Notes: generated from the letters alone by a model not told the origin. A DNA stretch of 14,581 nt from an uncultured Oscillospiraceae bacterium (GCA_947627085.1 CANQUO010000031.1:1-14581), one strand, 5' to 3'. Positions 1-7,176 are shown, counted from the first letter of the stretch. Translations and numbers: made by a program.

Positions 1-20
1 AGTTACAAATGACCTAACGG

Positions 21-50
21 TGCCCGGCTCAAACGCCGGGCATTTGGTTT
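21..50 (+). terminator. Hairpin, possible intrinsic terminator
   Basis: A perfect 8-bp stem (TGCCCGGC at 21-28, GCCGGGCA at 35-42) with a 6-base loop is followed by a T-rich run interrupted by two Gs. It probably ends a gene lying left of the window. The T tract is weak, so termination is plausible, not certain. Confidence 0.5.
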
Positions 51-189
51 GGGTGGGGTGGTTATTGAGCGGTTACCAAATTACCGTGGAAAACGCACTT
101 CCTTAGACAAGGTAAAATATATGTCGGCCAAGTACAAACATAATCGCGGTCAACTGCTCGGAGAACACGGTCCGCAAGGCAATCGCCTC

Positions 190-298
190 ACAACCAGCGT
201 CGGTTGTCTCACATCTGCCCGCACTACGCCCGCAGGCGTGTTTCGGAGGCCAACCGCCCGCAGTGCGGGCGGCTCTTGGGCCGGAGATGTGCGGGCAG
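190..298. other. Hairpin cluster, candidate origin of transfer (oriT)
   Basis: This lies in the 417-base gene-free stretch ahead of the mobilization genes. Several inverted repeats are packed in about 110 bases. A 6-bp stem has arms at 190-195 and 202-207. An outer 10-bp pair lies at 215-224 and 289-298. Inside it, a 5-bp stem has arms at 226-230 and 235-239. Also inside is a 9-bp near-perfect palindrome with arms at 254-262 and 264-272 and a single loop base. Origins of transfer commonly lie just upstream of the accessory and relaxase genes and contain such repeats, so oriT is the favoured reading. A nick site cannot be identified. Alternatives are a single-strand replication origin or a structured leader. 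Nothing convincing is seen in bases 51-189. Confidence 0.4.
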
Positions 299-314
299 TT
301 TCGAGAGAACGAAA

Positions 315-359
315 GTGACATCATTTTGAAGTAAAAAGCAATCGTGTGACATCTTGAAG
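315..359. promoter_or_regulatory. Direct repeat upstream of mob operon, possible operator
   Basis: The 8-mer GTGACATC occurs at 315-322 and again at 346-353. Both copies are followed by TTGAAG, after three extra bases in the first copy and directly in the second. The copies are 31 bases apart, about three helical turns. They lie between the hairpin cluster and the accessory gene, so they could be binding sites for the small accessory protein. No convincing -35/-10 pair is visible here. Confidence 0.3.
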
Positions 360-417
360 CCGAAACACTTACGGAGGCAAGGGAAAAAGCTATATCAAAG
401 GAGAAAAAGGAGGATTT

Positions 418-831
418 ATGGGAAAGGACAAGGAACAAATAGCGTTCCGGGTAACGCCGCAGATGAAGCGGGAAATCGACCTCATCATGGACAGCGACGG
501 GAGCCGGACGTGGAATGAATTTCTGGAGCACGCGGTGAAATTCTACATCGACCACCTGCTGGCACGGGACATGTCCACGCTACCAGTGTCGGTGACCAGC
601 GCCATTGACGGGAGGCTCGGTATGCTTGAGGACAGGCTCTCGGCTCTGCAGTTCAACAACTCGGTTGAGCTGGACATGCTAGTACAGATCATCGCGCGCG
701 CATACGACTTCAACGACGCCACCCTCCGCAAGCTACGCTCGGACAGCGTGAAGAACGTGAAGCAGACCAGTGGCCGCGTGTCGCTGGAGGATGCTGTGAA
801 GGAGAGCGACGAGGCCAAATGGCAGGGCTAA
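418..831 (+). CDS. Small mobilization accessory protein, ribbon-helix-helix-like
   Basis: This 137-residue protein is encoded directly upstream of, and overlapping by 13 bases, a truncated MobP3-type relaxase gene. Its N-terminus (residues 4-45, with the stretch QIAFRVTPQMKREIDLIM) looks like the beta-strand and first helix of a ribbon-helix-helix DNA-binding fold. Auxiliary proteins of relaxosomes often have this fold, bind oriT and repress their own operon. The middle (about 50-105) is predicted helical and may mediate oligomerization. Its start is supported by a strong AAGGAGG at 407-413, four bases before the ATG. The overlap with the relaxase indicates translational coupling. The fold assignment is by eye; the mobilization role is inferred from the neighbour. 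It appears intact, although its partner is broken. Confidence 0.65.
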   Translation: MGKDKEQIAFRVTPQMKREIDLIMDSDGSRTWNEFLEHAVKFYIDHLLARDMSTLPVSVTSAIDGRLGMLEDRLSALQFNNSVELDMLVQIIARAYDFNDATLRKLRSDSVKNVKQTSGRVSLEDAVKESDEAKWQG

Positions 832-1319
832 TCCTCAAATCGCCGTACATCAAAGCTGGCGGCGCGGGGAAGTACATGAGGTACATCGCCACCCGTGAGA
901 ACGTGGAGCGGCTGCCGGACAGCCGGCCTCCCACGAAGAAGCAGATGGAACTCATCAGTAAACTCACGAAGGACTTTCCTGCGTCAACAAAGTCGGATGA
1001 GTATTCGGAATACAACAAGTCACCAACGCGGGCGCGAGCCTCCGCCTACATCTCCTCAACGCTCGAAGCAAACTGGAACGCGGCTCAACGCTCCGATGTC
1101 TACATGAAGTACATCGCCACCCGCCCAAGGGTGGAGAAGCTGGGCACGCATGGTCTATTCGGTGACGAGGACGATGTGAATCTCGACAAGGCAATCGCGG
1201 AGATGGATAACGTCACAGGCAACGTGTGGACGCACATCATCTCTCTGAAACGTGAGGATGCGGAGCGGCTGGGCTACGACAACGCGAGCGCACGGCAAAA
1301 TTCTTTGTGGGGACATTGA
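819..1319 (+). pseudogene. Truncated MobP3/MobL-type relaxase
   Basis: The 166-residue reading frame matches the N-terminus of MobP3/MobL-type relaxases of Firmicutes, which nick oriT and lead the transferred strand. It starts with the typical LILKSPYIKAGG segment, then GKYMRYIATRENVE and a second YMKYIATRPRVEKLGTHGLF. It ends its recognizable part with GNVWTHIISLKREDAERLGYDNA at about residues 134-156. From memory, family members continue for several hundred residues past this point, including the histidine-rich metal-binding motif. Here the similarity stops abruptly and ten unrelated residues lead to a stop. The remnant cannot be an active nickase. It overlaps the accessory gene by 13 bases, an original operon arrangement. 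The breakpoint lies near 1285-1300, where composition shifts from GC-rich to AT-rich. Confidence 0.75.
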
Positions 1320-1322
1320 ATT

Positions 1323-1358
1323 AAAAATGCCAGAGCACAGAACGGCACCGGCATTTTT
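1323..1358. terminator. Bidirectional hairpin terminator
   Basis: AAAAATGCC at 1323-1331 pairs with GGCATTTTT at 1350-1358 across an 18-base loop. T runs follow on both strands. It lies between the relaxase remnant (plus) and the end of the membrane protein gene (minus), so it can stop both convergent transcripts. Confidence 0.65.
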
Positions 1359-1386
1359 CAATATTGTTGCTTTCAAACAGTGCAAA

Positions 1387-1884
1387 TCAGCTAATCCTAC
1401 ATAAATCGATTGTATAGCTGTTCTTGCCTGTAAATGTAATTTTGACAGTAAAGTCACTTCTCAACGTCGCACCAAAGCTATTCTGAGCATCTACGTATCC
1501 ATTAATTGTCCAAGTGTTCTTCGAGTGGCTTACAGTGTATTCATAATTACTGCAAAAATCAGCTGTGGACGGGGACTTAAGTTTGCTTTTGACTACATTT
1601 TCTGCAATTACAATTGCGTTAGATCTGTTATGTCCATAAGCGTCCTTTGTGCTACTGCTTTCACTATTGGCTTCACCAAGAATGCTCTTTGTTTCGTCAC
1701 GGACTATACCAATATCAGCAATAACCAGCCCCATACCAACAATCAGGCATGAACAGATAGCAATAATAAAAGGTGCCGGCTTAGGGGCGTTTTTATTCTC
1801 CTGGTTGTTATTTGCGCAAATCATAGCCCACACAACCGCTACGAAAAAGCCCACAGCCAATATCCCAAAACCAATTCCCGCCAT
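1387..1884 (-). CDS. Small membrane protein, two TM segments plus C-terminal domain, function unknown
   Basis: This is a 165-residue protein if it starts at the ATG at 1884. That start is preferred because it opens a hydrophobic segment (residues 1-23) and has GGAAG about 12 bases upstream. A second hydrophobic segment spans about 34-57, preceded by a polar Asn/Lys/Pro-rich stretch. After a Ser-rich linker, the C-terminal part (about 86-165) contains NAIVIAENVVKSKLKSPSTADF and later DAQNSFGATLRSDFTV. A similar domain recurs, from memory, at the end of many small Firmicute membrane or zinc-ribbon proteins, often in prophages and integrative elements; its function is not known to me. The domain probably faces the outside. 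The upstream 81-residue gene ends two bases before this ATG, so the two are coupled. Both are more AT-rich than the surrounding genes. Confidence 0.65.
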   Translation of the reverse strand: MAGIGFGILAVGFFVAVVWAMICANNNQENKNAPKPAPFIIAICSCLIVGMGLVIADIGIVRDETKSILGEANSESSSTKDAYGHNRSNAIVIAENVVKSKLKSPSTADFCSNYEYTVSHSKNTWTINGYVDAQNSFGATLRSDFTVKITFTGKNSYTIDLCRIS

Positions 1885-1886
1885 GA

Positions 1887-2132
1887 TTATAATGTACTTC
1901 CTTTCTTCAAAAATGATACGGTCCTCTCCGGCGCGTAGCTTTCCTGAACGTCTGTGATATAATAGCCTCTCTCTTTTGCCCACTGAGCAAGCGCAGATTC
2001 CTTGCGCAAATAATACGCGTCTTTAGGCAATGGAACCCCTGTTGCCGCTTCGTACTCCTTGCCTGTCAGTTGAAAAGCTTCTCCTCCGCCAAGCAAGTAC
2101 TCCAGACCATCTAATTTTGGACGTTTACCCAT
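1887..2132 (-). CDS. 81-residue protein of unknown function
   Basis: I do not recognise this family. The ATG at 2132 is chosen because GAGGGAAAG lies just upstream. The frame stays open upstream, but using an earlier start would translate through the terminator at 2167-2200. The protein starts MGKRPKLDGLEYLLGGG. It then has FQLTGKEYEAATGVPLPK (about 20-37), a likely helical stretch ALAQWAKERGY, and a basic C-terminus. No signal peptide or membrane segment is present, so it should be cytosolic. It is the first gene of a two-gene unit with the membrane protein at 1387-1884. Its position beside, and divergent from, an integrase could suggest a regulatory or excision-related role, but it shows no clear excisionase signature. 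Confidence 0.55.
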   Translation of the reverse strand: MGKRPKLDGLEYLLGGGEAFQLTGKEYEAATGVPLPKDAYYLRKESALAQWAKERGYYITDVQESYAPERTVSFLKKGSTL

Positions 2133-2166
2133 GCTCTTTCCCTCGTTTCTCTCTTTCTCACGACAC

Positions 2167-2200
2167 AAAAAAGTGCGTGGCCCCAAACAGAGCCACGCAC
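2167..2200 (-). terminator. Strong minus-strand terminator in the leader of the 81-residue gene
   Basis: Arms at 2173-2181 (GTGCGTGGC) and 2192-2200 (GCCACGCAC) form a perfect 9-bp GC-rich stem with a 10-base loop. On the minus strand it is followed by six Ts (2172-2167). On the plus strand there is no T tract. It lies 34 bases before the ATG at 2132, with no recognizable gene directly upstream on that strand. It therefore acts either as an insulator or as an attenuator in the leader. Confidence 0.75.
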
Positions 2201-2223
2201 CGAAAAACGCATAGCTCCGTTTG

Positions 2224-2335
2224 TTGCCACACAAACTCTTTTTGTCCAACAGAGAACGCAAAGATAAGGAGCGCGTTTTTACCAAGAGAAAAACACGTCC
2301 TCTACTGGACAAAGAATATTGAGTTTGTGTGGCAA
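2224..2335. repeat. Long imperfect inverted repeat between the unknown cassette and the integrase
   Basis: The 15-mer TTGCCACACAAACTC at 2224-2238 is perfectly inverted at 2321-2335. A further 8-bp arm (TTTGTCCA at 2241-2248, inverted at 2306-2313) is offset by a few bases. The centre (about 2270-2305) holds a weaker imperfect pairing. The repeat lies in the 335-base gap (2133-2467) between the divergent 81-residue gene and the integrase remnant. That gap otherwise holds the terminator at 2167-2200 and the integrase ribosome site. The repeat could fold in RNA from either strand, or serve as paired protein-binding sites. No flanking target duplication is seen, so an inserted element is not supported. 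Confidence 0.7.
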
Positions 2336-2467
2336 ATACAGTGTACCACGCCTATAACAAGATTTTATTCTCTGGATCAGGAAAAAAGTTTCTGAGAAAA
2401 AGTAGTAGCTATTTCCCAAAAAGTGTGGTATGTGTTGTGGTTACCAAAATAGAAGGAGGTGCCGTAG

Positions 2468-3429
2468 ATGGCAAAGAGACGGGCACAGGGCGAGGGGAAC
2501 ATTCGGAAAAGGGCTGATGGACGCTGGGAAGGGCGGTACACGGCGGGACATGACCCCGCCACCGGCAAGCGGATCACGAAAAATGTCCTGGGCAAGACGC
2601 AAGCCGAGGTGAGGCAGAAGCTGAAGCAGGCGATCGCCGAGAGCCAGGATGTGGACGTGGCGAAGGCGGACGAGTACACGGTGGGGACGTGGCTGAAAAC
2701 CTGGTACGACCTCTACGCCAAGCCCAACGTCCGCACGGCCACGGCCAACCGCTACGATTTGATGATCAACGTCTACACCGTCCCCCGCATCGGGAGCATC
2801 AAGCTGAGCAAGCTCACTGGCCGGGACCTCCAGAAGCTGTACAAAGACCTCCAGGAGAGCGGACGGGTCCACCGGGGCAAAAGCGAGACGGCGGGACTCA
2901 GCAGTACCACCGTCCGGAGCGTCCACCTGATGCTCCACAACGCCTTCCAGCGCGCGGTCAAGGAGCGGCTCCTGGTCCGCAACCCCACCGAGGACTGCAT
3001 CGCCCCGAAAGCCCGGAAGGTGGAGATGAAGGTCCTGGAGCCGGAGAAGATGCGGGCCTACCTGGAGGCGGCCCGGGACCGCGGGGTCCTCCCCATGTTC
3101 TTCCTGGAGCTCACCACGGGCCTGCGCAAGGGTGAGATCGTCGCCCTCCTGTGGTCCGACCTGGACGAGGAAAGCAAGACCGTCTCCGTCACCAAGCGGT
3201 ACGTCCGCAACCCCGACGGCATCTGGAGCTCACCGAGCCGAAAACCGAGACCTCCGTCCGCCAGGTCTCCATCCCCCAGGCCGCCGTGGACCTCCTCAAG
3301 GAGGAACACAGCAAGCACCCCGACAACCCTTACATGTTCCCCTCGCCCCTGACCGGGGAGATGTACCACCCGGATTCGGTGGTGAACATCCACAAAAAGC
3401 TCCTCAAAACCGCCGGCCTCCCCACATCT
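2468..3429 (+). pseudogene. Tyrosine site-specific integrase, frameshifted and 3'-truncated
   Basis: This is a remnant of a phage-family tyrosine recombinase of the kind carried by Firmicute integrative elements. The start has AAGGAGGT seven bases upstream. Residues 1-60 match the arm-DNA-binding domain (GEGNIRKRADGRWEGRYT). A core-binding domain follows (about 70-185), then the catalytic domain with LTTGLRKGE, whose Arg220 is the first active-site arginine. At 3221-3222 one base is missing: the frame ends in nonsense, while the next frame continues correctly as LELTEPKTETSVRQVSIPQ. A second one-base loss near 3419-3423 precedes the last recognizable residues (GLPHI). The sequence then breaks off before the HxxR motif and the nucleophilic tyrosine. 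It cannot be active. It points toward the 3' end of tRNA-Thr. Confidence 0.85.
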
Positions 3430-3448
3430 TTTCCAGCGAAAACATAAT

Positions 3449-3484
3449 AAAAGTCCCCGAAATCTTGCGATTTCGGGGACTTTT
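3449..3484. terminator. Terminator of the tRNA unit
   Basis: AGTCCCCGAAATC at 3452-3464 pairs perfectly with GATTTCGGGGACT at 3469-3481 around a four-base loop. A/T pairs extend the stem to 16 bp. On the minus strand it starts immediately after the CCA of tRNA-Thr and ends in a T-rich tail. The T run on the plus strand could also stop transcription from the integrase remnant. Confidence 0.9.
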
Positions 3485-3560
<76 letters not shown>

Positions 3561-3563
3561 GCG

Positions 3564-3640
<77 letters not shown>

Positions 3641-3667
3641 ATCTGGCTTCCTTAACGGCGCTCGATT

Positions 3668-3696
3668 ATTCTATACTATTGTGGGCCGGTTGTCAA
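3668..3696 (-). promoter_or_regulatory. Promoter of the tRNA-Asp/tRNA-Thr unit
   Basis: On the minus strand a perfect TTGACA (-35, 3696-3691) and TAGAAT (-10, 3673-3668) are separated by exactly 17 bases. This is an excellent housekeeping sigma promoter, with a start expected near 3661. The -35 lies inside the last codons of the rluA-like gene, and the stop codon (3678-3676) falls in the spacer. Confidence 0.85.
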
Positions 3697-4626
3697 GAGA
3701 AAATCGCGAAAAATTTCAACCATTTTCGCCATATCCGGCCGATTTATGGGGGCGCGCAGGGTAAGTACGCGGTCGCTCAAGGGCTCGCGGAGCTTGAGAG
3801 CGGCGGCGTGCAGGAGGGCACCCGTTATACCGAGCCTGTCCGACAGGGCGAGGCTCCGACTGTCGCCGTAGAGCCTGTCCCCGACGATCGGCGCGCCGAG
3901 GTGGGAGCAGTGGACGCGTATCTGATGGGTGCGGCCGGTCTCCAATCGGAAGCGGACCTCGCTGACCGTCTCGCCGTAAATTTTTGCCATTCGCAGGACC
4001 TCATAGCGCGTCACCGCCAGCTTGCCGGTGTCCCGGACCACGCGCTTTTGAAAGCCCTCACGCTCCCGGTCGATGGGCAGGTCTATGACGCCCCGCTTTT
4101 CCGGGAGCTCCCCGGCCAGATACGCGATGTAGACCTTCTCGGTCTCCGGCTCCCGAAGGGCGGCTATGGCCAGGTTTTTATAGTGGGCGCTCCGGGCGAA
4201 GAGGACGACGCCGGAGGTGTCCCGATCCAGCCGGTTCACGCAGTGGACATTGGGCTGGCCGTATTTGCGAAGGACATACCCTGAGGCGTAATTTGCCAGC
4301 GTCCCGGTGAGCTTCCCCCGGGAGGGGTGGGTGAGCATACCGGAGGGCTTGTTCACCGCCAAAAACGCGTCGTTTTCAAATATTATATCGAGCTCGCCCT
4401 CCTCGGGAGGGAAGTCCGGCGCTGTCTCCGTGGCGGCAAGGTCCGCCTCCAGCGTCTCACCGGGGGCGAGCCGCCGGTCCATGAAAACGCCCTTCCCGTC
4501 AACGTACACCGCCCCGGCTCTTTTCAGGCGCTTTATCTGTTCGGCGGACAGGGAGAGGGTGTTTTTAAGAACGTGGTAGACCTTTCGCCCCTCGTCCTCC
4601 GGCCTTGCCAGGTAAACGAGCCTCAT
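3676..4626 (-). CDS. RluA-family RNA pseudouridine synthase
   Basis: This 316-residue enzyme isomerizes specific uridines to pseudouridine in rRNA or tRNA. Residues about 15-65 form an S4-like RNA-binding domain (LSAEQIKRLKRAGAVYVDG). The catalytic domain shows VNKPSGMLTHPS (91-102), the signature VNRLDRDTSG (130-139) with catalytic Asp134, and RTHQIRVH (232-239). The length fits the RluC/RluD-like branch, but the target site cannot be assigned from sequence, so no symbol is given. The ATG overlaps the murF stop in an ATGA (4623-4626), and AAAGGAG lies five bases upstream, so translation is coupled to murF. The 3' end carries the tRNA promoter. Confidence 0.93.
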   Translation of the reverse strand: MRLVYLARPEDEGRKVYHVLKNTLSLSAEQIKRLKRAGAVYVDGKGVFMDRRLAPGETLEADLAATETAPDFPPEEGELDIIFENDAFLAVNKPSGMLTHPSRGKLTGTLANYASGYVLRKYGQPNVHCVNRLDRDTSGVVLFARSAHYKNLAIAALREPETEKVYIAYLAGELPEKRGVIDLPIDREREGFQKRVVRDTGKLAVTRYEVLRMAKIYGETVSEVRFRLETGRTHQIRVHCSHLGAPIVGDRLYGDSRSLALSDRLGITGALLHAAALKLREPLSDRVLTLRAPINRPDMAKMVEIFRDFLLTTGPQ

Positions 4627-6008
4627 CTGAGCTCCTTTAAATGCTCGACTATGTTCTCAAAACCCATGGAGTGGCTGGCCTTCACCAGCACCACGTCCCC
4701 CCGGCTGACGGTCTCGCGCATATCCGGGGTGAAGTCCTCCCGGTCAAGGTAGTACCGGGCCTTTTTCCCGCCGGCGGCCAGATACGCGTCGTATATGTTC
4801 TTGGCCTCCTCGCCGCAACAGACAAGGGAGTCGATCCTGCACTCGGCGGCGAGCTTGCCCATGAGCCGGTGAAGGTGGGCGGAGTCCGCGCCCAGCTCTT
4901 TCATGTCGCCCAAAATTGCCACCCGCTTGCCGTGGTCGCCGCTGAGGGCCCGGATGGAGCTTAGCGACCTTATGGCCGCAGACATGGAGTTGGGGTTTGC
5001 GTTGTAGCAGTCGTCGATGAGGGTGATGTACCCCGTGTCCGTGACGCTGGCCCTGCCGCCCACGGGGCGGTAGTCGGCGATGCCCCGCAAAATCTCCTCG
5101 CCGGTGTCGCCCAAAATGCGCCCCACCGCCGCCGCGGCCAGAGCGCCGTAGACGATGTGGCTCCCGAAGGCGGGTATGAGGGCGAAGATGCGCTCATTAT
5201 CAAAGCATATGTCGCAGGAGACCCCGTCAAACCCCAGGTTCTCCACGTTCTCCGCCCGCACGTCGTTCCAGGGCCCCGCGCCGTAGCGCACCCGCTTTGT
5301 GCCGGTGTCCAGGTCCCGCAAAAGCTCGTCGTCCCCGTTGAGCACCGCCACGGAGCCCGGGCCCATGAACTCAAATACCTCGCTCTTGGCCTTCAAAACG
5401 CCCTGAAGGTCGCCAAGCTTCTCCAAATGGCAGTAGCCGATGGAGGTAAAGACGCATATGTCGGGCCGGACTATCCGGGCAAGGCGGCGCATCTCGCCAA
5501 AATCCGAGATGCCCATCTCGATGACAGCCGCCTCGTGCTCCTCCTGAAGGGACAGCACGGTTAGGGGCACGCCCAGCTCGTTATTGAGGTTCGCCGGGGT
5601 CTTTAGGGTGAGGAACCGCCGGGACAGGACCCGGGCCGTCAGCTCCTTGGCCGTGGTCTTGCCCACGCTCCCGATGATGCCCACCACGGGAATCTTGAAG
5701 AGCTTCCGGTAGTAGGCCGCCAGCTCCATAAGGGCCCGCTTTGTGGAGTCCACCCGGATGTGGGGCACGCCGGGGAGCTCCTCCTCGGCAAGGCACACCT
5801 TAGCGCCATGCTCCTCCACCGCCTGGAGGGCGAAATCGTGGCCGTCCACTCTCTGGCCCCGGACGCACACAAAGAGCCCCCCGGGCTCCACCTCCCGGCT
5901 GTCGATGGAGACGGAGCTTATTTTGTCGTTTTTGAGCCCCCGGGGCCCAAAGTACTTGCCGCCCGTGACCTCGGCGATCTTCTCCACGGTAAGTGATCTC
6001 ATGCTCAT
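4623..6008 (-). CDS. murF: UDP-MurNAc-tripeptide--D-alanyl-D-alanine ligase
   Basis: This 461-residue cytoplasmic ligase uses ATP to add the dipeptide D-Ala-D-Ala to UDP-MurNAc-tripeptide, completing the pentapeptide precursor of peptidoglycan. The N-terminal Mur ligase domain (about 1-105) contains SIDSREVEPGGLFVCVRG. The central ATPase domain has the P-loop GSVGKTT (113-119), NLNNELGVPLTVL (140-152) and the region of the carbamylated lysine (KAKSE, Lys208). The MurF signature DCYNANPNSM is at 333-342. The C-terminal domain ends with LVKASHSMGFENIV. The start at 6008 has AGGAGG seven bases upstream; an internal ATG two codons on is possible. It sits 48 bases after ddl, which makes its substrate, and overlaps the rluA-like gene. 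Confidence 0.97.
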   Translation of the reverse strand: MSMRSLTVEKIAEVTGGKYFGPRGLKNDKISSVSIDSREVEPGGLFVCVRGQRVDGHDFALQAVEEHGAKVCLAEEELPGVPHIRVDSTKRALMELAAYYRKLFKIPVVGIIGSVGKTTAKELTARVLSRRFLTLKTPANLNNELGVPLTVLSLQEEHEAAVIEMGISDFGEMRRLARIVRPDICVFTSIGYCHLEKLGDLQGVLKAKSEVFEFMGPGSVAVLNGDDELLRDLDTGTKRVRYGAGPWNDVRAENVENLGFDGVSCDICFDNERIFALIPAFGSHIVYGALAAAAVGRILGDTGEEILRGIADYRPVGGRASVTDTGYITLIDDCYNANPNSMSAAIRSLSSIRALSGDHGKRVAILGDMKELGADSAHLHRLMGKLAAECRIDSLVCCGEEAKNIYDAYLAAGGKKARYYLDREDFTPDMRETVSRGDVVLVKASHSMGFENIVEHLKELR

Positions 6009-6056
6009 ATGTGTGCCTCCTTTTTTACCGTCTGTACATTATAAATTTGGAAATGA

Positions 6057-7094
6057 TCAGCTGAATCTTCTCAGGGACTCGGAAATTATGGCCTCGCAAA
6101 GCTCGTTGTAGCTCATACCGGCCACCATCGCCTCCTTTGGCAGGAGGCTTGCCGGGGTCATGCCGGGGAGGGTGTTGGCCTCCAGGCACCAGACGCGGCT
6201 GTCTTTGTCCACAATGAAGTCCATCCTGGCGTAGACCTCCAGCCCCAGGGCGTCCCAGACCTTCAGCGCCGTATGGCGAAGGGCCTCGTCCCAGCCCTCG
6301 GGCAGGTCGGGGATGGGGCATATCTCGTCGGTGGCCCCGTCCTGATACTTGTTTTTGTAGTCGAAAAATCCGGATTTGGGCCTTATCTCGATGGGCGGCA
6401 GGGCCTCTCCGGCCAGAACGCCCACGTCGATCTCCCGGCCCTTTATGTACTCCTCCACCAAAAGCTCCGCAGCGTAGGCAAAGCCCAGTCCCAGGGCGTC
6501 TGCGTACTCCTGCTCGGTGTGGGCGATGCTGGTGCCCACCGATGAGCCGCCGGAGCGGGGCTTCACCACGCAGGGCAGGAAGGGCGCCGGGGCGTGGGCG
6601 TGGGCCCGGTCGATGATAACGCCCCTCGCCACCCGGACGCCGGAGGCGGCCATCAGGCGCTTGGCAGTCTCCTTGTCCATGGCGCAGGCGGAGGCAAGGT
6701 GTCCGGAGCCCGTGTATTTTATCCCGGCTATATCGAACATGGCCTGGAGCCGTCCGTCCTCCCCGTCGGCCCCGTGGAGGCCGAGAAAGACGATGTCCGC
6801 GGCCCGGCACACATCGATCAGGTTGTCGCCCACGCGGCTTGAGTTTGCCTGCCTGCGGGAGGCTGCGATCGCCTCAAGGTCCGGCACGTCGGAGGATATC
6901 TCCGCCGCCCGGTCGTCCGCGGGCCTTTCAAATATCTCCTTCGGGTCCGTATAAGACCCGGTGTAGCCGAAAAAGGAGTCCACAAGCACCGCCCGGTGCC
7001 CGTTCTCCCTGAGAGCCCTCGCGATCATCGCTCCGCTTTTGAGTGACACGTCCCTCTCCGTAGAGAGCCCGCCGCAAAGCACGATAATGTCCAT
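6057..7094 (-). CDS. ddl: D-alanine--D-alanine ligase
   Basis: This 345-residue ATP-grasp enzyme joins two D-alanines; MurF, encoded next, uses the product. The N-terminus has GGLSTERDVSLKSG (8-21) with the conserved Glu. LGLHGADGEDG lies at 104-114, VVKPRSGGSSVG (177-188) forms the ATP-binding loop region, and EEYIKGREIDVGVL follows (214-227). The metal-binding end is EANTLPGMT (305-313). Lys249-Tyr250 in FFDYKNKY match the KY pair of D-Ala-D-Ala ligases, which argues against a Van-type D-lactate enzyme. An upstream in-frame start exists, but the ATG at 7094 has GGAGG six bases before it and begins right at MDIIVLCGG. It is somewhat longer than E. coli DdlB because of an insert at about 45-95. 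It is first in the ddl-murF-rluA unit. Confidence 0.96.
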   Translation of the reverse strand: MDIIVLCGGLSTERDVSLKSGAMIARALRENGHRAVLVDSFFGYTGSYTDPKEIFERPADDRAAEISSDVPDLEAIAASRRQANSSRVGDNLIDVCRAADIVFLGLHGADGEDGRLQAMFDIAGIKYTGSGHLASACAMDKETAKRLMAASGVRVARGVIIDRAHAHAPAPFLPCVVKPRSGGSSVGTSIAHTEQEYADALGLGFAYAAELLVEEYIKGREIDVGVLAGEALPPIEIRPKSGFFDYKNKYQDGATDEICPIPDLPEGWDEALRHTALKVWDALGLEVYARMDFIVDKDSRVWCLEANTLPGMTPASLLPKEAMVAGMSYNELCEAIISESLRRFS

Positions 7095-7147
7095 GATACG
7101 CCTCCAGGTTGGAATCACAATATTACAGGATATATAATACTAATATT

Positions 7148-7176
7148 ATTATACGACAATGTGTGGGAGGTTACAA
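7148..7176 (-). promoter_or_regulatory. Promoter of the ddl-murF operon
   Basis: On the minus strand TTGTAA (7176-7171) and a perfect TATAAT (7153-7148) are 17 bases apart. It lies about 55 bases upstream of the ddl ATG in an AT-rich stretch with further TATA-like sequence. Confidence 0.7.

Noticed and set aside
49..318. Plus-strand open frame of 89 codons in the leftmost region
   Set aside because: It runs through the hairpin cluster, has no convincing ribosome site and gives a composition-driven, low-complexity protein.
103..555. Minus-strand open frame of 150 codons
   Set aside because: It is antisense to the well-supported accessory gene and its protein looks like a shadow translation.
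1887..2312. Longer start for the 81-residue gene
   Set aside because: The extension would be translated through the strong terminator at 2167-2200. The ATG at 2132 has its own ribosome site.
2224..2335. Inverted repeat as an insertion sequence or MITE
   Set aside because: There is no target-site duplication, no transposase, and the arms do not match known terminal repeats that I recognise.
6057..7118. Van-type D-Ala-D-Lac or D-Ala-D-Ser ligase
   Set aside because: The KY pair at 249-250 and the linkage to murF fit an ordinary D-Ala-D-Ala ligase, and no vanH, vanX or vanT gene is nearby.
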